A stretch of DNA of 53,237 bases, from the NCBI GenBank assembly GCA_964498075.1, contig CAZCGA010000033.1, positions 1-53,237 on the forward strand. Direction: 5' to 3'. Below are positions 25,578-33,756 of the stretch, piece by piece. The position numbers were made by a program, and so were the translations under genes. The notes beneath the pieces are model-generated. The model worked only from the letters and a program-made list of their open reading frames with translations, did no database searches and was not told where the DNA came from. This stretch comes from CAZCGA01 sp964498075 (GTDB taxonomy: Bacteria > Desulfobacterota > Binatia > HRBIN30). Each line of letters begins with the position of its first letter. Position 1 is the stretch's first letter.

Positions 25578-26375
25578 ATGTCACCGAGCGGCGAATCACC
25601 GGGCCCACCCGCAGCGCAACGGACGGCCGTCTACCGCGAGCTGGCGATCCACGGCACCCACGACTGGGTGATGGAGAGCCTGCGCCGCACGTTGCCGGAG
25701 GGCAGCCTGCGCATCCTGGAGGTCGGTGCGGGTGAGGGCGCGTTGTGCGAGCGGTTGCTCAAGGCGGGACACCGCGTCGTCGCGTGTGAGCTGCGTCCCG
25801 AGCTGTTTCGCGTCGCCGGCGTGGAGTGCCACAAGGTCGATGCCACCATGGCCTTGCCGTTCGCCGACGCGGACTTCGACGTCGTGTTGGCCGTCGAGGT
25901 CGTCGAGCACATGGACGGCCAGGGCAGCTTCTTCAACGAGGTGCAGCGCGTCCTGAAACCGGGCGGCCGTTTCGTGTTCACCACGCCGAACATCCTGTCG
26001 TTGAAGTCGCGCGCCATCTTCCTGCTGTCGGGTTACTTCTACTCATTCGGCCCGCTGGCGGCCGAGAAAAACACCGACGGCTCGCCGCCGCACATCTCGC
26101 CGTTCACCCTCGACCGCTACCGGTTCCTGCTGGCGCAGTACGGTCTCACGATCGAGTCCGTATCGACGGACAAGCTCCAGACCTCATCGCGTTTCTGGGC
26201 CTGGCTGATTCCACTCATCCGCATCTGCTCGCGCGCCTGGTACGGCGCGACGGAGAACGTCCGGCAGCAAAACTCGCCCGTTGCGCTCTTCGGCCGGACG
26301 CTGTTCGTCACGGCGCGACACAACGAGCCCGAACGGTCCTGCGATCCGGTGGGTGCTGCCCGGACCGCCCGGTGA
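25578..26375 (+). CDS. Class I SAM-dependent methyltransferase
   Basis: A 265-residue methyltransferase. Motif I is RILEVGAGEGALCERLL, the acidic loop is VVACELRPE, and the post-I/motif II region reads ADFDVVLAVEVVEHMDG, then LKPGGRFVFTTPN as motif III. The start at 25578 (MSPSGESPG) is the first in-frame ATG after the asnB stop. It has a 265-residue length typical of UbiE/SAM_11-like enzymes. The C-terminal half has a hydrophobic patch SRAIFLLSGYFYSFGPLA, hinting at a membrane-near or lipid-like substrate. Given the locus, it may methylate a sugar or a lipid-linked intermediate; the target is unknown. Confidence 0.82.
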   Translation: MSPSGESPGPPAAQRTAVYRELAIHGTHDWVMESLRRTLPEGSLRILEVGAGEGALCERLLKAGHRVVACELRPELFRVAGVECHKVDATMALPFADADFDVVLAVEVVEHMDGQGSFFNEVQRVLKPGGRFVFTTPNILSLKSRAIFLLSGYFYSFGPLAAEKNTDGSPPHISPFTLDRYRFLLAQYGLTIESVSTDKLQTSSRFWAWLIPLIRICSRAWYGATENVRQQNSPVALFGRTLFVTARHNEPERSCDPVGAARTAR

Positions 26376-26394
26376 TCTGGGGAAGGAAGTCACA

Positions 26395-26502
26395 ATGACA
26401 AGCATTGCCGGTGCCGGCGTCGTCCGTGCCGAGCCCAAGCGGCTCAACGTGTTCGAGCGCTATCTGTCGCTGTGGGTGGCGCTGTGCATGATCGCCGGCT
26501 GT
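26395..26502 (+). pseudogene. Truncated 5' end of an ACR3-type arsenite transporter gene
   Basis: A GGAAGGAAG ribosome site precedes an ATG whose frame reads MTSIAGAGVVRAEPKRL then NVFERYLSLWVALCMIAG. This is the typical start of ACR3-family arsenite permeases (RYLxLWVALxMxxG, first transmembrane helix). Homology stops after about 35 codons near base 26500. The rest of the transporter is absent and the sequence passes into the end of a convergent, broken cyclase gene. The fragment cannot be functional. It marks a deletion, a recombination junction or an assembly join. Confidence 0.7.
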
Positions 26503-26758
26503 GAGCCGCTCGCTCAGGTCTTCATCGCCGTGCCAGGCGAGCACCTGCGGGAGCATCTCCGTCACCGCAAAGAACGGCGTGTTCTGATGATAGGGCGAAC
26601 CGCTGCACTCGAGCCACGTGTGCGCCTCCGTGGAAACATGCTCCTTGAGCGTCTGCACCAGGCGCGACTTGCCGATACCGGCCTCGCCGGTGACGAGGAC
26701 GACGTGTCCCACGCCGGCGCATGCTTGCGCCGGTGTGCAGGCCGACGCGGACGTGCAG

Positions 26759-26890
26759 CCCCTCGATACGCCTGTCCTGCGCCCGGTCGAAGGGCGGCCC
26801 AAAAGCGGGGCCGCTACTCGGGGTGAACGGTTCAGGTCCAATCCGATCATCCCGAGCAGCGCCCGTCTTCTCAGGGCGCGTATCGAGGGA
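26759..26890. repeat. Inverted pair of a ~55-80 bp palindromic repeat unit
   Basis: The half 26759-26838 (CCCTCGATACGC...GTGAACGGTTCAGGTCC) and the half 26837-26890 (TCCAATCCGATCATCCC...GGGCGCGTATCGAGGGA) are related inverted copies sharing CTCGATACG ends and a GCTACTCGGG/CCCGAGCAGC core. It lies inside the broken cyclase gene, where it is read in frame as SLDTRPEKTGAARDDRI. The look is of a REP/MITE-like dispersed repeat. Confidence 0.6.
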
Positions 26891-27199
26891 CCGAACCGCC
26901 TCGACCATCGCCAGCCCCGCACGGACCGCACGCTCCGCGTCATCCTCGTGCGCCAGCGGGTAGCCGAAGTAGGCGAGCAGGCCGTCGCCGAGGTACTTGG
27001 CGACGTGGCCGCCGAAGCGCTCGACGGCGGCGGCCGCCGCGCCGTGATAGGCGGCGGTGAGGTCGCGGTAGTCCTCGGGATCGAGCTGGGTGCTCAGCGC
27101 CGTCGACCCGACGAGATCGCTGAACAGGACGGTGAGCTGGCGGCGCTCGCCCTCAGTCGTGACTCGTGCTTGTGATTCGTGCTCGTGAAGATCAGATGT

Positions 27200-27256
27200 G
27201 GACCCAAACCGATCATCCCGAGTAGCGCCCATCTTTTCGGGGCGCGTATCGAGGGA
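27200..27256. repeat. Third copy of the CTCGATACG repeat unit
   Basis: GGACCCAAACCGATCATCCC through GGGCGCGTATCGAGGGA matches 26837-26890 closely and in the same orientation. It is read in frame in the cyclase gene as SLDTRPEKMGATRDDRF, between the zinc ribbons and the cyclase domain, so here it lengthens a linker without breaking the frame. Confidence 0.65.
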
Positions 27257-28789
27257 CTGTTGACTGTCGACTCGCGAAGCGCCGCACTTCCCGCAGAATT
27301 TCGCGTGCGGCTTCAGCAGCTGGCCACAGCGCGCACACAGCCGGGCGAGTTGCGCGCCACACGATTCGCAGAACCGGACATCGGCGTCGTTTTCCTGCTG
27401 GCACCGCGGGCACTGCATACGGCCTCAGTCGAGATGCCGCTCGAGCAGCTGCGCAGCCTGGCGCTCGACGCCGCCGAAGCCGTACTCGCGCGCCGTCGCC
27501 AGCGCCTGCTCCAGCATCGCACGGGCACGGTCGCCGTCGCCAGCGCGGTTGCGGCGCAGCAGCATCTTCGCCCAATCGACACGGGTGACCGCCAGCGAGT
27601 AGGGCGCGCCGATGCGCTCGTGCATGGCGTGGGCTTCGGCGAAGTGGGCCTCGGCGTCGTCGTAGCGGTCGAGGGTTGTGGCCAGGAGACCAAGGTAGAG
27701 CGCCACGGAGCCATGGGGGAGCCAACCTAATGCCAGCCGGTTATGAAAGGGGGCGAGGCGCTCGTACAGAACCACCGCCGCGTTCTGGGCCTCGAGGTGG
27801 GTGCACACGCGCGCGTAGTGCATCATGCCGTGTAGCCACAACTGGTCGTAGCGTAGGTCGGCGAAGTCGTTGGCGGCGTCGCGTTCGAACAGCTTGCGGG
27901 CGTCGGCATCGCGATCGAGCTCACAGTACAGCGCGGCGGCATTTGGCCGAAGTCCCGGCAACTCAGGATTGTCCGCGAGCGCTTGCGCCAAGAGTGGCTC
28001 CAATTCGGCGACGCGACCTTGCATGCGACGGACCTCAAGCAGTTGAGCGTAGTAGACAAAGAGAGCGTCGTGTTGCCCGCTGGCCTGGCCGATCTCGAAC
28101 CCTTCAGTGATGAGGCGTTCCGCGTCGGCGGTGCGTCCAGCCAGCAGTGCCCGGCAGGCCTGCTCTCGTTTGAGGACCCAGCGCCAAGTGGGTTGGCCAA
28201 GCTCGTCGGTCAGTTCAGCAAAGATGCCAAGTTGCCGGTCGCTTTCGGCGGTGTCCCCAGCCTCACGCAAATTCATCGCGAGCACCCAGTGTGCGTTAGC
28301 GCGTTCCACCGGATCGCCGAGCTGCTCGGTGACCCCGACCCGTTCGGCCGCGGTGCTGAGCCGTTCGGCAAGCTTGTCGGGCGTCTCATTGGCAACTTGG
28401 TAGGCGCCCATGGCGCGTCCCAGGGCGCGAGGGTCGACAAGGCGGCGCGCCATGGCCAGTGCCCCCTGAGCGAGGGCTCTGGCCCGGTCGGGGTCCGGTG
28501 CGCTGGTGAATTCCCAGGCGAGCCTAGCGAGCAGGCGCGCCCGAATGGGGCCGTCGACCTCCTCGATTGCGCCCAGTGCAGCAGTGAGCACCGCCACCCG
28601 TTCATTGTCGACTTGTTGTATGGGGGTATAGACGCCGCTGGTATTGGCGATCGCGGCCCGGGCAAGCCGGTCGGTGTCGCCGAGGCGTTGCGCGAGATGC
28701 GCCGCATCGAGCAGCGTCTGGCGGAAGCCGGCGTCACCGGCGTCGCGTTGCGCTTCGCCGAGGCGGATCAGCAGCTCGCAGCGCTGAAC

Positions 28790-28873
28790 CCCCTCCTTTC
28801 CAAGGAGGGGGCCAGGGGGAGGTAGTGTCGACGGCATGCCAACCTCCCCTGACCCCTCCTTGGAAAGGAGGGG
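28790..28873. repeat. Long inverted repeat (CCCCTCCTTTCCAAGGAGGGG type)
   Basis: The left arm 28790-28823 and right arm 28842-28873 are near-perfect reverse complements with an 18-base spacer. Each arm itself contains the palindrome CTCCTTTCCAAGGAG or its complement. In the cyclase-TPR gene it is translated in frame as LLSKEGSGEVGMPSTL and PPGPLLGKEG. This is a common type of intergenic palindromic repeat in environmental genomes, here sitting inside a coding region. Confidence 0.65.
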
Positions 28874-29255
28874 AACCTGGAGGGACCCCGCGTCGCCCAG
28901 CAGCTCCAGCGCCTGTCTGTAGAACACCACCGCCTGGTCGTACGCCAGCCGCGCGCGGGCTTGGTCGCCGGCGCGGGTGCTGTACTCAATCGCCTTCTCG
29001 ACGTCGCCGCCCACCGCGGCCTGCTGATAGTGGTGCGCGAGAGCGGTGACGTCGTCGGGTCGGCGCGTCGCGATGGCGTCGGCGATGCGGCGATGCAGGC
29101 GCACGCGCCGGCTGGCGCTGACCTCGGCGTACAGAGTCTCGTGCACCAGCGCGTGGGCGAAGCGGTACGCGTCGACGACGCCGGTCTCGTTGACCAGGCG
29201 TGCTCGCACTGCCTCGTCGAGGGCAGCGATCACTGCGTCTTCCGTTGCCAAAGAG

Positions 29256-29290
29256 CCCTCACCCCGGCCCTCTCCCAAGGGGAGAGGGAG
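29256..29290. repeat. Palindromic repeat CCCTCACCCC...CTCTCCCAAGGGGAGAGGG
   Basis: The core CCCTCTCCC-AA-GGGGAGAGGG is a strong hairpin and its left flank is CCCTCACCCCGG. In the minus-strand gene it is read in frame as LPLPLGEGRGEGS. A second, diverged copy lies at 33765-33800. It has the form of the widespread short palindromic repeats of high-GC environmental bacteria. Confidence 0.65.
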
Positions 29291-29740
29291 AAGAGCAGCC
29301 AGCACAGCTAGGTCGAAGTCCCGGCCGATCACCGCCGCCAGCGACAACGCCTGATTCGCCGCCGCCGAGAGGCGGTTCAGTCGCCGGCCGATGACCTCTC
29401 TCACTCCTTCGGGGATGCCGAGCTGCTCGACGCTGCGATCCGTCACCCAGCGGCCATCACGCTGATAGACCGCGCCGGATTCTCCGAGATGGCGCAAGAC
29501 TTCGCCGACGAAGAACGGGTTTACCCTCGGTCTCGGCATGCACGGCCCGCGCCAGGGCGCGGGCCGCCTCGTCCAGTTCATGGCCGGCGGCCCCGGCGAT
29601 GAAGGCCTCCACACCGGCGAGCTCGAGCCCGCGCAACGCCAGGCGCTGCACCGTAGAGTCGCTGCGCAGGTCGGCGAGCATGGCGGCCAGCGGATGGGTG
29701 CGGTCCAGCTCCGTATCGCGGTAGGTGCCCAGTATGAGAA

Positions 29741-29768
29741 GGTGTGCAGGCGAGACGCCTGCACCACC
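29741..29768. repeat. Palindromic repeat TGCAGGCG-AGA-CGCCTGCA
   Basis: Perfect 8-bp arms at 29745-29752 and 29756-29763 with a 3-base loop. It lies just before the assembly gap inside the cyclase-ATPase gene, translated there as GGAGVSPAH. The segment after it (29761-29811) and the segment after the gap (29822 onward) are similar to each other, so the gap spans a repeated unit. Confidence 0.6.
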
Positions 29769-29811
29769 AGTCGGCTCGGGCGAGTGCAGAATGTGCTTGA
29801 GGAGCAGGAGG

Positions 29812-29821
29812 NNNNNNNNNN
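29812..29821. other. Assembly gap (10 N)
   Basis: Ten undetermined bases, a scaffold join of unknown true length. Both flanks contain GTGCTTGAGGAGCAG and CTGCACCACCAG-type sequence, so a collapsed tandem duplication is likely. Confidence 0.98.
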
Positions 29822-31046
29822 CTGCACCACCAGCGGGTGCGTGTAGGACGTGCTTGAGGAGCAGCAGCGACGGCTTGTCGGCCCAGTGCAGGTCATCGAG
29901 GATGAGGACGAGCGGACGCTCGGCCGACGCCGCGGCCAGCCAGCCTGCCACCGCATCGAACATGCGGTAGCGTTCCGTCTCCGCGTCTGATTGGAGCGGC
30001 GGCGGCAGGGCTGCGATCTTTACCGCCAGCTCCGGCGCCAGCCGCACCAGCTCACCGGCGTGGCGGCCGAGGCGTTCGCGCAAGCCGTCGCTTGGGCTGT
30101 GCGCGATGAAGTACTCCAGCGCCTCGACGAACGGCTGGAAGGGCACGCCCAGCTCGTCGTCGCAGCGCCCGTAGAGCACCGTGGCGCCGCCGGCATGCGC
30201 CACCGCGGCGGTCTCCGCCGCGAGGCGCGTCTTGCCGATCCCCGGCTCGCCAGCGATCAGCGCTACCCGGCGCGCACCTCCCTGCACCTGCTTCCAGAAA
30301 CCGAGCAGTACATCCAGCTCCGCCTGGCGGCCGGCGAAGGTAAATTGCTGGCCAGCCGCCAGCAGCGGCGGCAGTCGAATGGCCGTCTCATCGGCCAGCG
30401 GTTCCCAGCCGACCTCGCAGACGGCCACTGGGTCAGCCAGGCCCTTCAACGTCAGCTCGCCGATTGCCGCGAACGCGTGGCCCAGCCCGCGCGACAAGAC
30501 CCGCACGACGTCGGCAGCGAGAGTCTGTTCCCCCTTCGCGGCAGCGCAGAGCCGCGCGGCCTCGACCACCGGCGGACCATATAAATCGGTCCCCTCGCGC
30601 GTCGCCTCACCCGCCGACACGCCGACCCGCATCTGTAGCGGCGTCGACGGCGCACGCCGCGCCTCGCGGTTCGCCGCCTGCTGCATGGCCACCGCGCAGC
30701 CGACCGCATCCCCGACGCTGCTGAAGCACACCATCAACCCGTCCCCGGTCGTCTTCACCTCGGTCCCGTGGTGGGCCGCGACCGCCGCGCGCAGGGCGTC
30801 GAAGTGGGCCGTGCGCAGCGGCTCGTAGGCGGCATGGCCCAGCCGGCTCGCCAGCTCCGTCGAGCCGACGAGATCGGTGAACAACACCGTGACCGTCTCC
30901 GTGCGTGCCACGCGCTGTGTCTCCCCTTTGAATGGCCGCGGGAGCATCGAACAGTGCGAGCGCTGCTGTCAAACGGAATCGGGTGGCGGCGGCGAAAGCC
31001 TCGAGCGTCGATTGACGTTCCCGAGGCGCTTCGCTATCGGTCGCGC

Positions 31047-32168
31047 ATGCGCATACCGCAGACGGATCTGGCGGCACAGCACCACGAGCTGCGCAGCGAG
31101 ATCGACGCGGCGATCGGCCGAGTGATCGCGTCGTCGGCGTTCATCCGCGGCCCCGAGCTGGCGGCGTTCGAGCAGGAGTTCGCAGCCTACTGCGAAGTGC
31201 CGCACGCCGTCGGCGTCGCCAACGGCACCGACGCCCTGGCGCTGGCGCTGCGCGCGGTGGGCGTGGGTGCGAACGACGCAGTGGCGACCGTGCCGTTCAC
31301 TTTCGCGGCGACAGTGGAAGCCATTTGCCACGTCGGTGCGAAGCCCATCCTCGTCGACATCGAGCCACGCACTTTCACGATGGACCCCGAGGCGCTGCGA
31401 CGCGTGATCCGCAGGCATCCGCGGCTGCGCGCCATCATTCCGGTGCATCTTTACGGGCAGCCCGCCGCCATGGACGACATCAACGCCTGCGCCAAGCAGA
31501 TCGGTGCGGCGGTCATCGAGGACGCGGCGCAGGCGCACGGAGCGCGCTACAAGGGCGCGCGCGTCGGCGGCATCGGCACACTCGGCTGCTTCAGCTTCTA
31601 CCCCGGCAAGAACCTCGGCGCCCTCGGTGACGCCGGCGCGGTGACCACGCGCGACGCCGCGCTCGCCGAGCGCATCGCCCTGCTGCGCGACCACGGGCAA
31701 CCGCGGAAGTACACGCACGACCTCGTCGGCTTCAACTCGCGGCTGGACGGCCTGCAGGCCGCCGTGTTGCGCGTCAAGCTGACGCGCCTGGAGCGCTGGA
31801 ACGCGCGCCGGCGCTCGTTGGCCAGCCTCTACCGGCGCGCCCTGGCGGGGTTGCCGGGCATCCAGGTCCCCGAGCCGGCCGCGGAGCGCGAGCACGTGTA
31901 TCACCTGTTCATCATCCGTTGCGCCGAACGCGACGGATTGCAGAAGCACCTGGCGGCGCAGGAGATCGCTGCCGCCATCCACTATCCGATTCCGTTGCAC
32001 CTGCAGACCGCGTTCGCCTTCTTGGGGTATCACAGCGGAGACTTCCCGCAGGCTGAAGCCGCCGCGCATGAGGTGCTGGCGCTGCCGTTGTACCCGGAGA
32101 TGAGCGAAGAGGCCGCCGCACAGGTGTGCGGCGCGGTGCGGGAATGGGCGGAGCGGCGCACTCGATGA
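31047..32168 (+). CDS. wbpE: DegT/DnrJ/EryC1/StrS aminotransferase, WbpE-type
   Basis: A 373-residue PLP-dependent sugar aminotransferase. The start at 31047 gives MRIPQTDLAAQHHELRSEI, the usual N-terminus. Motifs are VGVANGTDALALALRA (PLP phosphate loop), VTVPFTFAATVEAI in a slightly altered form, PVHLYGQPAAMD, IEDAAQAHGA (Asp159) and the PLP lysine Lys188 in FSFYPGKNLGALGD. It overlaps the next gene as ATGA. Because that next gene fuses WbpB- and WbpD-type domains, this enzyme most likely makes the 3-amino sugar UDP-2-acetamido-3-amino-2,3-dideoxyglucuronate by transamination of the 3-keto sugar. The donor is probably glutamate. Other sugar aminotransferases share the fold, so the symbol is context-based. 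Confidence 0.85.
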   Translation: MRIPQTDLAAQHHELRSEIDAAIGRVIASSAFIRGPELAAFEQEFAAYCEVPHAVGVANGTDALALALRAVGVGANDAVATVPFTFAATVEAICHVGAKPILVDIEPRTFTMDPEALRRVIRRHPRLRAIIPVHLYGQPAAMDDINACAKQIGAAVIEDAAQAHGARYKGARVGGIGTLGCFSFYPGKNLGALGDAGAVTTRDAALAERIALLRDHGQPRKYTHDLVGFNSRLDGLQAAVLRVKLTRLERWNARRRSLASLYRRALAGLPGIQVPEPAAEREHVYHLFIIRCAERDGLQKHLAAQEIAAAIHYPIPLHLQTAFAFLGYHSGDFPQAEAAAHEVLALPLYPEMSEEAAAQVCGAVREWAERRTR

Positions 32169-33721
32169 CGCACCCCGTGCGCGTCGCCGTCGTCGGCGGC
32201 GGCTACTGGGGGAAGAATCTCATTCGCAACGTCGCCGCCCTCGGTGCACTCGATTGCATCTGCGACGCCGACCCCGAAACCCTCGCGGCGTTGACGGCCA
32301 AATACAATGTGCGCAGCACCGAGAGCTTCTCGCAGGTGTTGGCCGATCCGTCGATCACGGCGGTGATGCTGGCCACACCCGCCGAGCAGCACTTCCGCAT
32401 GGCGCGCGAAGCGCTCGCCGCGGGGAAGGACACGTTCGTCGAGAAGCCGCTCGCCTTGCACGCCAGCGAAGCGGAGGCGCTGTGCGAGCAGGCGGCCCAG
32501 AGCGGCCGCATCCTGATGGTCGGCCATCTGCTCGAGTACCATCCCGCCGTGCGCCGGCTGAAGGAGCTGATCGACGCCGGCGAGCTGGGGCAGATCCGCT
32601 ACGTCTACTCGAACCGCCTCAACCTCGGCCGTTTCCGCACCGAAGAGAACATTCTGTGGAGCTTCGCGCCGCACGATGTGGCGGTGATTCTGCGGCTGCT
32701 CGGCGAGACGCCGGCGCGGGTGGCAGCGCACGGCGGCAACTACCTGCACGCCGACATCGCCGACGTCACGGTCAGCACGCTGGAGTTTGCCAGCGGCGTG
32801 AAAGCGCACATCTTCGTGAGCTGGCTGCATCCGTTCAAGGAGCAGAAGCTGGTGGTCGTCGGCGACAAGCAGATGGCCGTCTTCGACGACCGCGCCGCGC
32901 ACAAGCTGGTGCTGTTCCCGCACCGCATCGAGTGGGTCAATCGCCAGCCCGTCCCCGAAGCGGCGGCGCAGGTGCCCGTACCGCTCGAGCCGGCCGAGCC
33001 GCTGGCGGAGGAGTGCAAGCACTTTCTCGCCTGCGTGGCGGAGCGCCGCCGGCCGCTCACCGACGGGGTGGAGGGCACCAATGTCATCCGCGTGCTCGAA
33101 GCCTGCGAGCGCTCGCTGGCGCGGCAGGGTCAGCCGATGGCCTTGGGCGGCACGCGAGACTACTTCGTCGACCCCACCGCCACGGTGGACTCCGGCGCGC
33201 GGATCGGCGCCGGCACCAAGATCTGGCACTACTCGCACATCCTGAGTGACACGGAGATCGGCAGCAACTGCTCCTTCGGGCAGAACTCGGTGGTCATGCC
33301 GGGGGTGCGCGTCGGCAACAACGTGAAGGTGCAGAACAACGTGTCCCTGTTCACCGGCGTGGTGATCGAAGACGACGTGTTCTGCGGACCGAACCTCACG
33401 TTCACCAACGTCATCAATCCGCGCAGCGCCGTGTCGCGGCGCAACGAGTACCAGTCGACGCTGGTGCGCAAGGGGGCGACGCTCGGAGCGAACGCGACGA
33501 TTCTCTGCGGCCACGCGATCGGCCGCTACGCCTTTGTGGGCGCCGGCGCGGTGGTGACCAAAGACGTTCCGGACTACGCCCTCGTCGCCGGCAACCCGGC
33601 GCGCCGGATCGGCTGGATGTGTGCGTGCGGTGTGCAGCTCCAGTTCGACAACGCCGACGCGCGCTGCAGCGAGTGTGGCGCCGCCTACGAGCGCGACGGC
33701 GACACGGTGCGCCCACGGTAG
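32165..33721 (+). CDS. Fused WbpB-WbpD: UDP-GlcNAcA 3-dehydrogenase and 3-N-acetyltransferase
   Basis: A 518-residue fusion. Residues 1-325 are a Gfo/Idh/MocA oxidoreductase: VRVAVVGGGYWGKNL, the EKP motif E93-K94-P95, and the catalytic-region His170-Asp171 in SFAPHDVAVI, as in WbpB, which oxidises the C3 hydroxyl of UDP-GlcNAcA. Residues 331-485 are a left-handed beta-helix acetyltransferase like WbpD (IGAGTKIWHYSHIL, RNEYQSTLVRKGATLGAN, PDYALVAGNPARRIGWM). The tail has a small zinc-ribbon-like CAC...CSEC. The two steps flank the aminotransferase step, so fusion would channel the 3-keto and 3-amino intermediates. It is ATGA-coupled to the WbpE-type gene. The start at 32165 is the first ATG matching the domain. 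Confidence 0.88.
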   Translation: MTHPVRVAVVGGGYWGKNLIRNVAALGALDCICDADPETLAALTAKYNVRSTESFSQVLADPSITAVMLATPAEQHFRMAREALAAGKDTFVEKPLALHASEAEALCEQAAQSGRILMVGHLLEYHPAVRRLKELIDAGELGQIRYVYSNRLNLGRFRTEENILWSFAPHDVAVILRLLGETPARVAAHGGNYLHADIADVTVSTLEFASGVKAHIFVSWLHPFKEQKLVVVGDKQMAVFDDRAAHKLVLFPHRIEWVNRQPVPEAAAQVPVPLEPAEPLAEECKHFLACVAERRRPLTDGVEGTNVIRVLEACERSLARQGQPMALGGTRDYFVDPTATVDSGARIGAGTKIWHYSHILSDTEIGSNCSFGQNSVVMPGVRVGNNVKVQNNVSLFTGVVIEDDVFCGPNLTFTNVINPRSAVSRRNEYQSTLVRKGATLGANATILCGHAIGRYAFVGAGAVVTKDVPDYALVAGNPARRIGWMCACGVQLQFDNADARCSECGAAYERDGDTVRPR

Positions 33722-33756
33722 CGTCTGAAGGCGCAACCGCGGGGGACGGAGCGGCG

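Larger units (their letters stand above)
26503..27418 (-). pseudogene. Broken zinc-ribbon adenylate/guanylate cyclase-AAA ATPase gene
   Basis: The N-terminus from 27418 is intact. A double zinc ribbon (CPRCQQENDADVRFCESCG and CARCGQLLKPHAKFCGKCG) is followed by a class III cyclase domain (TVLFSDLVGSTALSTQL, KYLGDGLLAYFGYP). At VRVGLHTGA near 26730 the frame breaks, and another frame continues directly with the ATPase P-loop VVLVTGEAGIGKSRLVQ and NTPFFAVTEMLPQVL. About half the cyclase domain and the linker are missing, and the protein then ends abruptly near 26503 against the arsenite-transporter fragment. The deletion joint carries a perfect 8-bp hairpin (26714-26721 with 26726-26733). Two in-frame palindromic repeats interrupt it. 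It lies just behind a second cyclase gene with the same domain plan. Confidence 0.75.
27425..30947 (-). pseudogene. Adenylate cyclase-AAA ATPase-TPR regulator gene with frameshift and assembly gap
   Basis: One gene of about 1,170 codons split over two frames. From 30947 it reads a class III cyclase domain (VTVLFTDLVGSTELASRLG, KTTGDGLMVCFSS), then a STAND/AAA ATPase with Walker A AGEPGIGKTRLA and Walker B LVLILDDLHWADK. At HAETEGKP (29515-29525) it shifts. One A removed from GGTAAACCC restores EGNPFFVGEVLRHLGESG in the next frame, which continues through helical TPR-like repeats to 27425. Proteins of this design sense signals through the TPR part. Near 29812 a ten-N gap lies between two near copies of LLLLKH, so a tandem repeat is hidden there. 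Three palindromic repeats are embedded. Whether the frameshift is real or a base-call error is open. Confidence 0.75.
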
